From positions 8,394,682-8,458,681 of the forward strand of contig JAQFVV010012398.1 in NCBI GenBank assembly GCA_028023455.1: DNA of 64,000 bases, given 5' to 3'. The stretch comes from Epiperipatus broadwayi (Eukaryota; Onychophora; Udeonychophora; Euonychophora; Peripatidae). Under the pieces are notes generated by a model. That model saw only the letters and a program-made list of their open reading frames with translations, made no database searches and was not told where the DNA came from. Positions within the stretch are counted from its first letter, which is position 1, and every line of letters starts with the position of its first letter. Positions 1 to 10,456 of the stretch are shown here, in pieces. Position numbers and translations under genes: made by a program.

Positions 1-372
1 ATCATTGAAATTTATATAAATGTAAAATTAAAGAGTAATAAGAATATAAAAATCTAAAAAAAAAATGTTAAACCTATTCCTCGAGTTTAGAAGGATTTTA
101 TATGTGCGTAAATAAATATTTTATGTGTTAATTTCTGGCAGTGGCTTTTATTCTTTTATATTTAAGATAAAACATTAAGTTATATTTTATTATCTCTGCT
201 ACTCACTGAGCTAGTGACTTGGGCTAACGACCGGAATCAAAATTTAAGAAAAACAAATTTTTTTTTTTGGACTTACGTATCTGCCTACTTTATAAATTTT
301 TCTAGGTTCAAATGCCTAGATGGCGCCCTGTAGTGCAGTTTACATAAGTCTAGCTTTCTCCGGATCGTTACA
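1..372. repeat. Right part of a long direct repeat (proposed 5' LTR, cut by window edge)
   Basis: This stretch recurs almost base for base at 2673-3043; the differences I see are a few homopolymer length changes and one A/G change (cataagtc versus cgtaagtc). Both copies end in ggatcgttaca. The copy at 1 is followed, after three bases, by a tRNA-complementary-looking site, as expected at the inner edge of a 5' LTR. The repeat must start before base 1, so its length is unknown here. A plain segmental or tandem duplication is the main alternative. Confidence 0.6.
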
Positions 373-375
373 AAC

Positions 376-394
376 TGGCTACCCAACTTGGGCC
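376..394 (+). other. Primer-binding-site-like sequence
   Basis: The sequence begins TGGCTACCCAACTTGGGCC three bases inside the end of the repeat. It resembles the tRNA-Lys type PBS used by many retroelements (TGGCGCCCAACGTGGGGC), with a few mismatches. The position relative to the repeat end is right for a PBS. The match is imperfect, so the priming tRNA is uncertain. Confidence 0.4.
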
Positions 395-919
395 GATCTT
401 AAATAAACACGAGTGCCCCGAGAATTTTAAAAGGGAATCATGCCCGTAAATTTTTTCTGAAAATTATATAGATATATGTTTTGTATTAACGTAAAGTTAT
501 AGTTTAAATTTTGTGTAAAAAGGTACTGCCAGTAAAAAAAATTGCGCGTATGTAAAGAGAAATACGAGGAATAAAAAAGTAATAAATAAAACGTAATTAA
601 TAAATATAAATCATAATTTTTTTTTTAAAAAGTCTTGTTTAAAATTTAATCGTTTAACTTGCCTAAATAATACTTAAAGGTAGGAGAAATAAAACTTGGA
701 AGGGAGGGGGCAGAAATTTAGCTGGTAGTAAGGAATCATCAGTCAACTTTTTTTTTTATCATTATATTTGTAATTACTGTTTTGTCTTTTAAAAAAAAAA
801 AAGTTTTGTCCTTTTGAAATTTCATATATAACAAATTTGTGTAACGTAATTACTAACACTAAGTAAATTCTTTTTTTTTTTTTTTAATGTTTTTATTTTT
901 TTGAGGAAGTTTACTGATA
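395..919. other. Non-coding interior of the proposed LTR element
   Basis: No gag, protease or RT similarity and no meaningful open frame is visible. The stretch is AT-rich with many homopolymer runs. A polypurine run (ggaagggaggggg, about 698-711) is the only retroelement-like signal and is not adjacent to the proposed LTR start. If the element is real it is non-autonomous. Confidence 0.4.
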
Positions 920-3043
920 TGTAACGATATATAAATATGTCGTTACATTAATTTAAAATAAAAACTTAAAAGTTCGCAAATAAAAGTAAAAAACTAAACG
1001 CTAAAATTAAAAATGTTTGTTATACGTATATACATTCGCACAGATGCTAAACTTTAAAAATATTTTTTTTTAATAAATAAAAAAAGGTATTTGAATGTAT
1101 TTTTTATAAAAAAAGATTTATAAAAGTATTTTAATAAAAAAATAACGTAAGTTAAAATAAAAACAGGTATTAATTAATTCCTGTAATCTATAAATGGAAA
1201 TGATTGTTTATTAATTATCTAAAAGCTGTTTAATTAAAAAGTCAGATGGAAAGTTAGATAAGAGAAGAAAGGGATTTTAGCTTGACCAATGGAAGCCAAA
1301 TAAAGGCCCGGACCATAGCGAAAAAACAGAACAGTGACATTTCTGTTCATGGAATCCATAGGAGGACTATAAAAAGAAAAAAATATTGAGTTCCAGTCAG
1401 AGAGTTTTTCCAACTTGATTTGATGACAACGGTAAGACGCACTTGCCGTTCTCTCTCATTTTTTTCTTGTTTGTTTAAAAAAAAAATAAAATGAAAAGAC
1501 TGTGATACCAGAATGGAACCAGCTAATGCTACCTCCAGAACATTTTCTTCCAATGGAGACGCCGTGGGAATTGCCAATGGGAACATGGACTATATGAAAT
1601 GAACAATTATTAAAATCAATTAAGAACATTCATCAAGTTTTATAAATTGATAAACAAGCCAACTTAAAAGTTAAAACGGACTCTTATCTGACTTTTGTAA
1701 GTTTTTAAATCAAATTAATAATGTTTAATTTTATATGTTTTCCGATTGATAAACATCTTTTCCATTATTTTTTTTTCTTATTGTAAAGATTATTTAAATG
1801 CATGAAATTTAAGTTGTTTATAGACGCTTGCATGGATTCGTTTGCGGTTAATTATATTTTGGTTTTCATATTTGATCAAAATATATAGACATTCGATAAA
1901 TAATGATACCTTACGGTGAGTATCTAAAATGTATTTATTCGGATGTCTTTTAAGTTATTGGTGACAACGCAAGTATCTTATGGTGAATACTATTGGGTTA
2001 CTTATAAGTTTCCCTCTGCGATTGTCGGTATCAATAATTTTGTATTTTGATCGTTTATGTTTATTTTGAAATGTTTTTGACCGTGGAATCTATGTAATCG
2101 ATCTATACCCAACATTTTTAAACTCATTTGTGCGAACGTATCTAAATGTTAAACTTAAGTCGGGCGTGAATGGCTATATAGATTTGTAAAGTTATATTAG
2201 GGGAGGGTAATCTTAGGTTATTTGTGTCGTTGTTGAATTGGGTCAATGGATTGGATATATTTGTGTAATTAGTAGATGTAGTATGAGTTTCGCTACGTGC
2301 AGAATCGCTGTATACACTGCACCAACCCTTTGCCTATGGATGGGATTGTAAGTCGGCAAAAAGGATCGCGGTCCCTTCCTATGGAGTTTTTATTTTATTG
2401 TTCTTCTTGCTATACAGACGTCATATTCCTGTATTAGACAAGAGTCAATGTTTTCTTAAACTATATTGTTCAGATGTCCATTCCTGACAGTATAGTATCT
2501 TTGTGCTGTTGTATTTTCATGCTACATTGAATACATAAATGTATCGGATGGATTGATGCCAGTTTGACTGCAAATTTTAGCCTAGGGTTAAATAGGGATA
2601 GAATGTTTTATTTTCAAATGCAGATCTATGTAGTCTATTCATACTTGACAATCTAAATAAAAAAAAATTAAAATCATTGAAATTTATATAAATGTAAAAT
2701 TAAAGAGTAATAAGAATATAAAAAATCTAAAAAAAAAATGTTAAACCTATTCCTCGAGTTTAGAAGGATTTTATATGTGCGTAAATAAATATTTTATGTG
2801 TTAATTTCTGGCAGTGGCTTTTATTCTTTTATATTTAAGATAAAACATTAAGTTATATTTTATTATCTCTGCTACTCACTGAGCTAGTGACTTGGGCTAA
2901 CGACCGGAATCAAAATTTAAGAAAAACAAATTTTTTTTTTGACTTACGTATCTGCCTACTTTATAAATTTTTCTAGGTTCAAATGCCTAGATGGCGCCCT
3001 GTAGTGCAGTTTACGTAAGTCTAGCTTTCTCCGGATCGTTACA
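920..3043. repeat. Proposed 3' LTR; 2673-3043 duplicates 1-372
   Basis: Only 2673-3043 is proven to be repeated, by comparison with 1-372. I propose a start at 920 because TGTAACGA there is the exact inverted complement of the terminal TCGTTACA at 3036-3043, giving the usual TG...CA ends, and because a TATA box lies about 450 bases inside. That would make the LTR about 2.1 kb and the interior only about 0.5 kb. No polypurine tract abuts 920, which weakens this start. No coding sequence is visible. Confidence 0.35.
1368..1402 (+). promoter_or_regulatory. TATA box and initiator-like pair
   Basis: TATAAAAAG at 1368-1376 is followed about 30 bases later by CCAGTCAGAG (1393-1402), the normal TATA-to-start spacing for RNA polymerase II. 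A splice-donor-like acggtaag follows near 1430. It lies inside the proposed LTR, where a promoter is expected. In AT-rich DNA the TATA match alone would mean little. Confidence 0.3.
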
Positions 3044-3117
3044 CTATTTAATGTTGACAAATTATTTCAGACATAAAACCATCCAGTGTCCAATAGTAAT
3101 TTGTCAATATTAAATAG
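3044..3117. repeat. 74 bp hairpin repeat (MITE-like) abutting the LTR end
   Basis: Arms 3044-3064 and 3097-3117 are 21 bp inverted repeats with one mismatch (left arm starts ctatttaatgttgac), around a 32 bp loop. The left arm begins on the base after the terminal CA of the preceding repeat. It may be a tiny foldback element, or the rest of one into which the LTR element inserted. Confidence 0.55.
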
Positions 3118-4125
3118 ATTAATAATATTTGAAAAGGTATTAAAGTAGGTGCTGAAAAAGTGTTTTAATGTATAAAATTATTATTGATTGTATAGCTGTT
3201 GTAAAGAATTTATATTTTCTGATTATTATTTTGTGGAAGAGGAGCATAAGGATTTTTATTCTTTTTTAATTTTGATAGATACATATAAATATGAATGATG
3301 GACCAAAAAATAAATACAAAATACAATACACATACTTTTATTTTTTTATCATTATTTATTTTCATTTTAAATATTCAAAGTGAGGATAAAATATTTTGAG
3401 TGATGAACAAAAAAATGGTTTATAAAATAGTATTAAAAGACTGAAAATGCTAAAATAGTATGTAGAGCAGACAAGACATATTTGACATTGTTTGTCTGAT
3501 AATTTATTATATCAGAGATAAAATCTGATGTATCAGTTTCAGCAGTGAGCACAACAAAATCTGGACATTCTTGGATATTTTGCAACATATAAAAATAAAA
3601 TGAAAATTTAGCATTTATGAATAGTCCAAAAATGTCTACATGATATATGCTCAGGAGTTATCCAAACATTAAATATCCTTATGTTACTTTTTTGCATAAT
3701 TTGAAAATGAAGCCATAATGCCCTTGATTAATTTTACTTTGCTGATAAGAATTGTTGTCAAGATAATTAGTTATCTTGACAATAAATAGCTCTCCACAGT
3801 ATTGGATCAGATAAGATGACTGCATTCAATGACCTCTTCATTCATATGGATTGTTCTTATGAGAGTGTAGTAAAAGACGTTTTTTAGAGGAAGCTTCACA
3901 TAGTAGAATTCATCTCATAAGTATTTATTGATATTGCTACAAGTAAAGTTTGGTTTTAGGGGCACTGAAATATTGATGAAGGATATTTCAAATATTTAAG
4001 CAAATTTAAAATGATTTAATCAGCAGCATATAACTATTTTTATCCCTCTTCTCTTTTTCTCCCCCTCACTATCCTTATATATATATATATTAAATTCTGC
4101 CTGTCATTATATTGGTAATTATAAA
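3118..4125. other. AT-rich DNA without recognisable genes; one short perfect palindrome
   Basis: Nothing coding is visible. A perfect 12 bp inverted repeat (ttgtcaagataa at 3755-3766 and its complement at 3771-3782) closes on a four-base loop. No flanking target duplication is evident. Confidence 0.5.
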
Positions 4126-4277
4126 TAAAATAGAAAATCATATAAAATTTCAATACTAACCAAATAATAAAATTTTCCACAATAATGGGGTATTTGTTAA
4201 TAGATAAAACTATGGTTGTGGAAGAATTTTAATAAAATTTTGTTGTTAATAATAATGTTATATGATTTTCTATTATA
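4126..4277. repeat. Foldback MITE-like element
   Basis: The left arm (4126-4182, containing tagaaaatcatataa) and right arm (4216-4277, containing ttatatgattttcta) are imperfect inverted repeats of about 55-60 bp, each closing on a ttgtgga/tccacaa segment near the centre. There is no coding capacity. Confidence 0.5.
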
Positions 4278-4280
4278 TAT

Positions 4281-4970
4281 ATCAAAATATTAAATCACCC
4301 CACATGGTTAAGAAATTCAAAATCACACTGTAAAATAAATATATAAATATATTAGAATCTGTATTCCAAAATAGCCAGCCTCAAAATGATACCACTTTGA
4401 AACTGTATGCTATTAGATCTTAAGTATTGAAATACAAACTAATTCAAACAAAGAGCTTGAAATTTAAATTAGCAATGATCTTAACTTGCTAATAAATAAA
4501 CATTTTACTACTATTATATATAGACAAACTAAACATTAGTAATTAATCTTTAAACAATCTAACACAATTATATATGAAAATAATTCTAGTGCATAATGCT
4601 AAACCGAAATAAATATTCCAATATTAAATTACCCTCATGTTTAAAAAATTTCAGTTTAGAGTTATGCACTGAAATTATTTTCATATAATAATGGTGTTAG
4701 GTGGTTTAAAGATTAAAAATACTAATGTTTAGTTCGTCTTTAAATAATAGTAAACATGTTTGTTTATTAACTAGTTAAGATCGTTGCTTATTTAAATTTC
4801 ATTCTCCTTGTTTGAATTAGTTTGTATTTCAATACTTAAGATTTAATAGCATATAGATTCTAATATATTTATTTCACAGAGAGTGGTTCTGGATATCTTA
4901 ACTACGTGAGGTGATTTAATATTTGGATATTTATTTCAGCTTAGCATTATGGACTGGGATTATTATTATA
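4281..4970. repeat. Family Y repeat: inverted arms of a roughly 470 bp unit
   Basis: 4281-4630 and 4640-4955 are diverged inverted copies of the same sequence (for example ccaaatattaaatcacc near both outer ends and caaactaattcaaac against gtttgaattagtttg). The right arm continues across the Gypsy insertion into 10457 onward, where the same unit recurs in direct orientation. The unit is non-coding. It shares a segment (aaagtggtatcattttga) with the short MITE at 11341-11528. Confidence 0.6.
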
Positions 4971-5680
4971 TGCAATATCCAGTACTAGTCAGATATATAT
5001 GTGGTCGAGGTTCGAGTGAGATTTATCGCACTCAACAGTGACAAGTAATTATATAATTAAACACATGAACACGGTAGTGGAGTTAATAGGTTTATATACA
5101 TAAATACATATACAAGGATCAATATATAATACAATTATTACAAAGATAAACTGACTAATACATTATTATACAACTCTAGTCTTAAAGGCCCACAGGCTTA
5201 CAATAAACAATATTAAAGTCTATACAACCTGTAATGGTCCCTAGGTCTACCTTAATACATTCGGAGGTAGACCTCTCCGCTAGATGAGCTGAAAGTGAAG
5301 TAGTGTCTGTGCACTCAGGAAAATGCATCCATCCCTCAACTTCACCTAGCAAGTATGACCTTGTTTGTTCCCGTCGTCCTGGATGTAACACTCTATTTCC
5401 ATTGGTCATCCCATGACACGAGATACAAAGTGGTCAGTTTGGTTATCTCTGACCAACCTTAATCATTATTGTGATGCTTTTAGCATACACGCACATACTT
5501 GAATATTTGTAATAGTTACATTATTATTGCATGTATCTGTCAATAAGCATACACACACATACTTGTATTCATTTGTAATAGTTACATTATTATTGTGTGT
5601 ATCTGTTAATACACACACATACATGGAGTTAATAGAGTTATTATTATTGCGTGTATATGTGAATACACACACACATAGCA
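4971..5680 (-). repeat. 3' LTR of the Gypsy element
   Basis: On the plus strand it starts tgcaatatccagtactag and ends acacacatagca, giving TG...CA ends. It matches 9740-10451 throughout, with scattered transitions and a 2 bp indel. It contains a CA/TG-rich stretch (about 5540-5675). Confidence 0.92.
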
Positions 5681-5691
5681 CGCCTCCCCCA
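5681..5691 (-). other. Polypurine tract
   Basis: On the minus strand the sequence reads tgggggaggcg immediately before the 3' LTR. This is the expected site and composition for the primer of plus-strand DNA synthesis. Confidence 0.75.
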
Positions 5692-5729
5692 AGTTCAGCA
5701 ACATACTTTTTTAAAAAAAAGGTTTTTTT

Positions 5730-6506
5730 TCATTTCTTCTTTTCTGAACTTAACACATAATCGTGCAGGCGGAGGGGAATTTTTGTTCTCCTTTTTGCGC
5801 GTGGGGGTGATTTAATTTCACCATCTGTGACTATTTCATTTTCTTCACTATTTTGACTTTCTTCATCAGCCGTAATGATTTCTGTTTCACTTTTAGTTTC
5901 ATAGTGAGTATCATTTTCTTTATCATTACTTTTAAACAATTGTGCAGTACATTCTGTTATTGCACTCTTACGCAATTGGTTAATGTGCTTACGCAATTGT
6001 TTGCTGTCTGCCATACGGACAGCAACCACTTTTTTACTTAAATGGCGTACCACATATGCCTGAGTCCATGATTTATTTAAATTATTTTTCACCCAGACTC
6101 GTTCATCAGGTGAAAAAATGTTGTTTTTCGTAATTGGCATTTGATGCTCTTTTGATGGCATTATTGCTGAGAGCTTTGTACGTAATTTCCGGCCTAAGTA
6201 TTTTTCTGCAGGTGATCTGCCTATTTTAGCTGTGGGTGTGGAATGCTGATATAGCAACGCCATGAAAACTGCCTCTTGGAGTCTTCCTTTTCCCAATTTA
6301 TTCATGGATGACTTTAAGCTTTGTACCACTTTCTCAGCCAGTCCATTTGATTGGGGGTGGTGGGGGGGTAAGGATGTGTTTAATCCCCCATTCCTGCATA
6401 AATTCGGCAAATTTTTCAGACGTGAAACTGGTTCCATTATCAGATACGAGGGTTTCTGGTAGCCCGTGGTATGAAAAAATTTCCATGAGCTTGTCCAGTG
6501 TCTCAT
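5730..6506 (-). pseudogene. Gypsy integrase, C-terminal half of core and C-terminal domain
   Basis: This frame carries the last part of the integrase catalytic core, including HPQSNGLAEKVVQSLK, where the E of GLAEK is the third residue of the DD-E triad. It continues through a basic GPY/F-like region (ERVWVKNNLNKSW) to an acidic, then basic tail (about 258 codons open). It is out of frame with the preceding core fragment at 6334-6564; the break maps to a run of C/G at about 6350-6367. Integrase would join cDNA to the host chromosome, but this copy cannot make one continuous protein. Confidence 0.85.
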
Positions 6507-6564
6507 CCGAACTTGTGTTTTTCACTGGTTTATATTCGGACCATCCTGAGTAGGCATCGACCAC
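6334..6564 (-). pseudogene. Gypsy integrase, N-terminal part of the catalytic core
   Basis: The frame carries VDAYSGWSE and LVSDNGTSFTSEKFAEFM; the D of SDNGT is the second catalytic acid. Upstream in the same frame the IHIDHCGP segment carries the first acid. The frame then runs into proline codons over the polyC tract and is lost, while the continuation is in another frame (5730-6506). The block is retroviral-type integrase by motif. Confidence 0.85.
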
Positions 6565-6618
6565 TACCAGAAATAATTGTCCGTGGATTGGACCACAGTG
6601 GTCAATGTGAATTTTCTG

Positions 6619-6909
6619 TCAAGGTTTCTCTGCTTCTTTCCATGCATCATATTTCGCTGACGGTGCTTTTGCACATGACTGACAGCTAGAACATTTTTTT
6701 AGGAATGTTTCTATATCAGTGCTGATTCTTGGCCACCATTCATAACTACGAGCTAACACTTTTGCCCTGACAATGCCTGGATGACCTTCATGTAATAAAT
6801 TTAGTATGTGCGATCTACCTATTTTTGGTATTAGGACCTGATCGCCTTTAAGAATGCAACCTTTACATATTGATAATTTTTCGCGAGCTTTCCATAGCTC
6901 TATGTGCAA
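6619..6909 (-). pseudogene. Gypsy integrase zinc-binding N-terminal domain, ended by a nonsense codon
   Basis: The HHCC zinc finger is present: HILNLLHEGHPG supplies the two histidines and KKCSSCQSC the cysteines, with YEWWP between them. The frame stops at TGA 6619-6621 immediately after EKP and is then open into the core. The usual residue here is the W of the conserved PW motif, so TGG to TGA is the simplest explanation. Confidence 0.85.
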
Positions 6910-6999
6910 ATATGGAGGACGCTGTGCTGGTCAGCCTCTTCTAATTTTTACCATCAGCCATTTGTAGCCAGCGTCTTCATTAGTCTATCCTGCTACTTT

Positions 7000-7419
7000 T
7001 CAGCTATTAAGAGTCTGGCTTTGAAGTGTGTCAATGTAATTGATTTCTATTTCGCTTGTTGTATTCTCTGAGTTGTCAGGCATTCGGGATAACGCATCGG
7101 CGTGACCAATATTCTTTCCCTTTCTATATTCCAGACAGTAATCATACCCGGCGAGTATGTTAATCCATCTCAACATGTGTGGGCTGAGGTGTTCCAGAAT
7201 TTGTTTGATGCCTAAAATTCCCAGAAGTGGTTTGTGGTCTGTCATGATTTTGAAATAACGACCGTATAGATACTGGTGGAATTTACGAATTGCAAATATT
7301 ATAGCTAGCACTTCCTTATGCAGCTGACTATATTTTTTTTCACCTTTGGACAAAGTGCGTGACATGTATGCTATGGGATGTTCCCCAGATTGAGCTGGGT
7401 GACATATTACTGCCCCCAC
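7000..7419 (-). pseudogene. Gypsy RNase H domain and connection to integrase
   Basis: Typical Ty3/Gypsy RNase H motifs are visible: HPIAYMSRTLS, YSQLHKEVLAIIFAI (catalytic E), FKIMTDHKPLLGI (catalytic D) and the end motif NIGHADALSRMP (catalytic D). The domain degrades the RNA strand of the RNA:DNA hybrid during reverse transcription. The frame is separated from the RT frame by a frameshift near 7420-7466. Confidence 0.88.
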
Positions 7420-7465
7420 TCCATATTTTGATGCATCAGTCGTTAGTGTTATTTCAAGATCGCTA

Positions 7466-8182
7466 TTATAGTGTACCAGTAATTTGTTTGATACAAGTAA
7501 AGCTTTGGTATTTTGAAAAGCCCTTTTTTGTGTTGCTTCCCATTTCCATTTCTGATTCTTTTTTCAGTAGCTCGTATAATGGTTTGGCTATGTGAGCTTT
7601 GCCCTCTAGGAAGTTCTCAAAATAGTTTACCAAACCCAAAAAAGCCTGCAATTGTTTTACGTTACTAGGCTTTCTAGCTTCTGACACTGCTTTGACCATT
7701 TCGGGAGATGGCCTTGTCCCAGAGCTAGAGACTATGTGCCCTAAAAACTTTAATTCAGTGGCCTTCCATATACATTTTTCAGTGTTTAATTTCACTCCAA
7801 ACTCTTCTAGCCTTTGACAGTCAGTAGTTAGATGACAATGCAATTCATTTTCTGATCTTGCCGTAATTAATATGTCATCAAAATAAGGGATAACGCCCTC
7901 GCATCCAGTAAGCAGAGTTTCAATTTTTGCTTGGAATATACTGAGAGCGGACGCTATGCCAAATGGGAGGCATTTGCATTTGAATAGACCCACATGAGTA
8001 GTCAGTGTTAGAATTTTGGCAGCCTTATTTGTTACTGGAATTTGATGGAAGGCCACATCTAAATCTAATTTAGCAAAATATTTTGATTTTTGCAGTGATG
8101 CTAATATTTCTCTGGAGTTTGGAATGGGGTAGGTGTGTTTATTTAGAGATTTGTTGACAGTTATGCGATAATCACTGCACAA
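7466..8182 (-). pseudogene. Gypsy reverse transcriptase, fingers-palm-thumb
   Basis: The frame contains CSDYRITVNKSL (motif around the nucleotide site), FAKLDLDVAFHQIPV (catalytic D, motif A), LPFGIASALSIFQ (motif B) and VIPYFDDILITA, a YFDDI form of the usual YLDDI catalytic box (motif C). GHIVSSSGTRPSPE and KQLQAFLGLVNYFENF follow. The order and spacing match Ty3/Gypsy RT. It overlaps the preceding fragment by about 20 bases in a different frame, which indicates a frameshift, and the 3' end is also out of frame. Confidence 0.9.
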
Positions 8183-8670
8183 GCTATCTGTCTGTTAAGT
8201 TTGGTGATAACAACCAGCAGAGTCGCCCTCTCTGTCTCCTCTGTCGGTTCTAGATCACCGTTCTTCACTAACTCATTTATCTCTTTCACTACTTTTTTTT
8301 TCTGTGCGAAGGGGACCTTCCGAGGTCTGCAAATTATTGGCATGGCCTCTGGTGACATTTCCAGTGACACAGGTTTAGTTTTAATCGTTCCTGGTTTGCC
8401 ATTAAAAAGTTTAGGGAAACGATCTCTTATGTCTTTTTCACTGTCAATTTTTTTGACCAATGAAATTTCAATTTCGAGCTCTGTAAACCAGTCATGACCA
8501 ATGAGAGGGTTTATGGGGGTGTGTACAATATATAGCAGCAAGATTGAAATGTTGCCTTTATTACTTATAATTTGGGCTTGGACTACACCCTTAATTTTTA
8601 TTTCTTTATCATTTACGTCCAATGCTCTAAGCTTAATATTGCTAAGCCTAGGGGGCTCTCTTATTTCCAC
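8161..8670 (-). pseudogene. Gypsy PR-RT linker and start of RT
   Basis: The frame includes NPLIGHDWFTELE (end of the protease region, the GxDW-type motif) and then the RT start with PIICRPRKVPFAQK, ELVKNGDLEPTEE and LVVITKLNRQI. The RT continues in another frame from 8182. No single frame spans both. Confidence 0.8.
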
Positions 8671-8682
8671 CCTGATCGAATT

Positions 8683-8889
8683 TTAGTCAGCTATGGATAT
8701 TAAAGAAATGCCACTACCGCTGTCTATTTCCATTGACAGGGGTTTTCCATAAACTTTCACAGTAGTCATAAATTTCTGTGCTTGATTTATAACCGTGTTA
8801 TTTATTACAATATTACATTTGGTATTATTTATACTTTGTATATTATTTCTTTTAACTTGGTCAACTGTTCTATTTTCACACATTCTCAC
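8683..8889 (-). pseudogene. Gypsy aspartic protease, N-terminal part
   Basis: The motif SMEIDSGSGISLIS contains the DSG active site of retroviral-type aspartic proteases, which dimerise to cleave Gag-Pol. The fragment lies directly between the gag zinc knuckle and the RT block. The first codon shown is not a convincing start; this would be translated as part of a Gag-Pol fusion. Confidence 0.78.
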
Positions 8890-9620
8890 TTTATGTGACC
8901 TATTTTTTTACACAGTCTACATTGATCGTGTTTGAAATAGCAATCTTTAGCTATATGACCTAGTTTTCCACAACAATAGCACTTTGTCTGACTTTTATTT
9001 GTCTGTTTAATAGTTTTGTTATCGAAAGACCCTTTGCTGAGTTTTTCAACACCAAATATTCCTGTTTGATTGCTATCAATGCCTTTTTTCAAAGCAAATT
9101 TTTTTGCTTGCTCCACCACTATTTCGTGAGCGATACTGCGTTTGATAGCTTCACGATAATTTATGTCTTTATCAGCCAGTAACTGTTGCCTCAAACTGTC
9201 GCTATTCATTCCACATAGGAATTGTTCCAGTAGCGCTTCTTCTAAATATGAATCATAACAGCAGTTTTTTGCGAGTTCGCGTAGGGATGATTCATAATCC
9301 TGTGTATTTTTGTTTCTGCCTTGATGGCAATTTCGAAAATAAAGTCTGGCGATGTGCCTAGATGGGCGAAAATTAAAATAATTTGACAAACGATCTTTTA
9401 ACTTATTGTAGGTTAATTTTTCAGAAGTGTTGGGTTCTGCTAATCTGTTAGCTATTTGTATGACCCCTTTTCCTGCAAAACATAATAATGTCACTGTTTT
9501 ATATGCATCTTCCTCTACTCTGTTAATAAAACAGTAATTTTCAATCTGTTGAACGTACAGGGGCCACTCATTTGCCTCTCTGACATCAAACTCGGATATT
9601 GTCGATTGCATTTTAAGCAA
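8886..9620 (-). pseudogene. Gypsy Gag with zinc knuckles
   Basis: The roughly 244-residue frame starts at the first ATG after the leader, about 110 bases inside the PBS. It has a capsid-like helical region (NYCFINRVEEDAYKTVTLL, RHIARLYFRNC) and ends with a CCHC zinc knuckle (CYCCGKLGHIAKDC) and most of a second (CRLCKKIGH). A TGA falls two codons before the last expected cysteine of the second knuckle, so the frame ends inside it. Gag packages the genomic RNA and forms the particle. This is the best preserved part of the element. Confidence 0.85.
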
Positions 9621-9727
9621 TTTATATAACTAACTCATTTAATACTGTAGGTTCATTCGCTACTTCAATAATTCTGCCTGACTTATTTGGTTGTCAGCAG
9701 ACTGCTAGGGTTCAAATTGAACTGTTA

Positions 9728-9738
9728 CGACTGCGCCA
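9728..9738 (-). other. Primer binding site, tRNA-Ser type
   Basis: The minus strand reads TGGCGCAGTCG starting one base inside the 5' LTR. This is complementary to the 3' end of animal tRNA-Ser (CGACTGCGCCA) and is the same PBS type as the Drosophila 17.6 and 297 elements. Confidence 0.8.
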
Positions 9739-9739
9739 G

Positions 9740-10451
9740 TGCAATATCCAGTACTAGTCGGATATATATGTGGTCGAGGTTCGAGTGAGATTTATCACAC
9801 TCAACAGTGACAAGTAATTATATAATTAAACACTCGAACATGGTAGTGGAGTTAATAGGTTTATATACATAAATACATATACAAGGATCAATATATAATA
9901 CAATTATTACTAAGATAAACTGACTAATACATTACTATACAACTCTAGTCTTAAAGGCCCGCAGGCTTACAATAAACAATATTAAAGTCTATATGACCTG
10001 TAATGGTCCCTAGGTCTACCTTAGTACGTTCGGAGGTAGACCTCTCCATGAGACAAACTGAAAGTGAAGTAGTGTCTGAGCACTCAGGAAAACGTATCCA
10101 TCCCTCAACTTCACCTAGCAAGTCTGATCTTGTTTGTTCCCGCCATCCTGGATGTAACACTCTCTATTTCCATTGGTCATCCCATGACACGAGGTACAAA
10201 GTGGTCAGTTTGGTTATCTCTGACCAACCTTAATCGTTATTGTGATGCTTTTAGCATACATGCACATACTTGAATATTTGTAATAGTTACATTATTATTG
10301 CGTGTATCTGTCAATAAGCATACACACACATACTTGTATTCATTTGTAATAGTTACATTATTATTGCGTGTATCTGTTAATACACACACATATATGGAGT
10401 TAATAGAGTTATTATTATTGTGTGTATATGTGAATACACACACACATAGCA
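9740..10451 (-). repeat. 5' LTR of the Gypsy element
   Basis: This is the second copy of the LTR, with TG...CA ends. It is about 95-96 percent identical to 4971-5680 by eye, and most differences are transitions. Confidence 0.92.
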
Positions 10452-10456
10452 TTATA

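Larger units (their letters stand above)
4966..10456 (-). mobile_element. Ty3/Gypsy LTR retrotransposon, full length but inactivated
   Basis: Two TG...CA LTRs of about 711 bp (4971-5680 and 9740-10451) flank a minus-strand gag-PR-RT-RNase H-IN order typical of Ty3/Gypsy. The five-base target duplication TTATA lies at 4966-4970 and 10452-10456. A tRNA-Ser type PBS and a polypurine tract are in the correct places. The LTRs differ at about 30 positions (roughly 4-5 percent), so the insertion is not recent. The pol region is broken by frameshifts and at least one nonsense codon. No env-like frame is seen. The related repeat near 10935-10970 shows what the empty site looked like. Confidence 0.93.

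Noticed and set aside
5466-5681. Cysteine/threonine/asparagine-rich open frames in both LTR copies
   Set aside because: They come from the CA/TG-rich simple repeat of the Gypsy LTR; no protein family is suggested.
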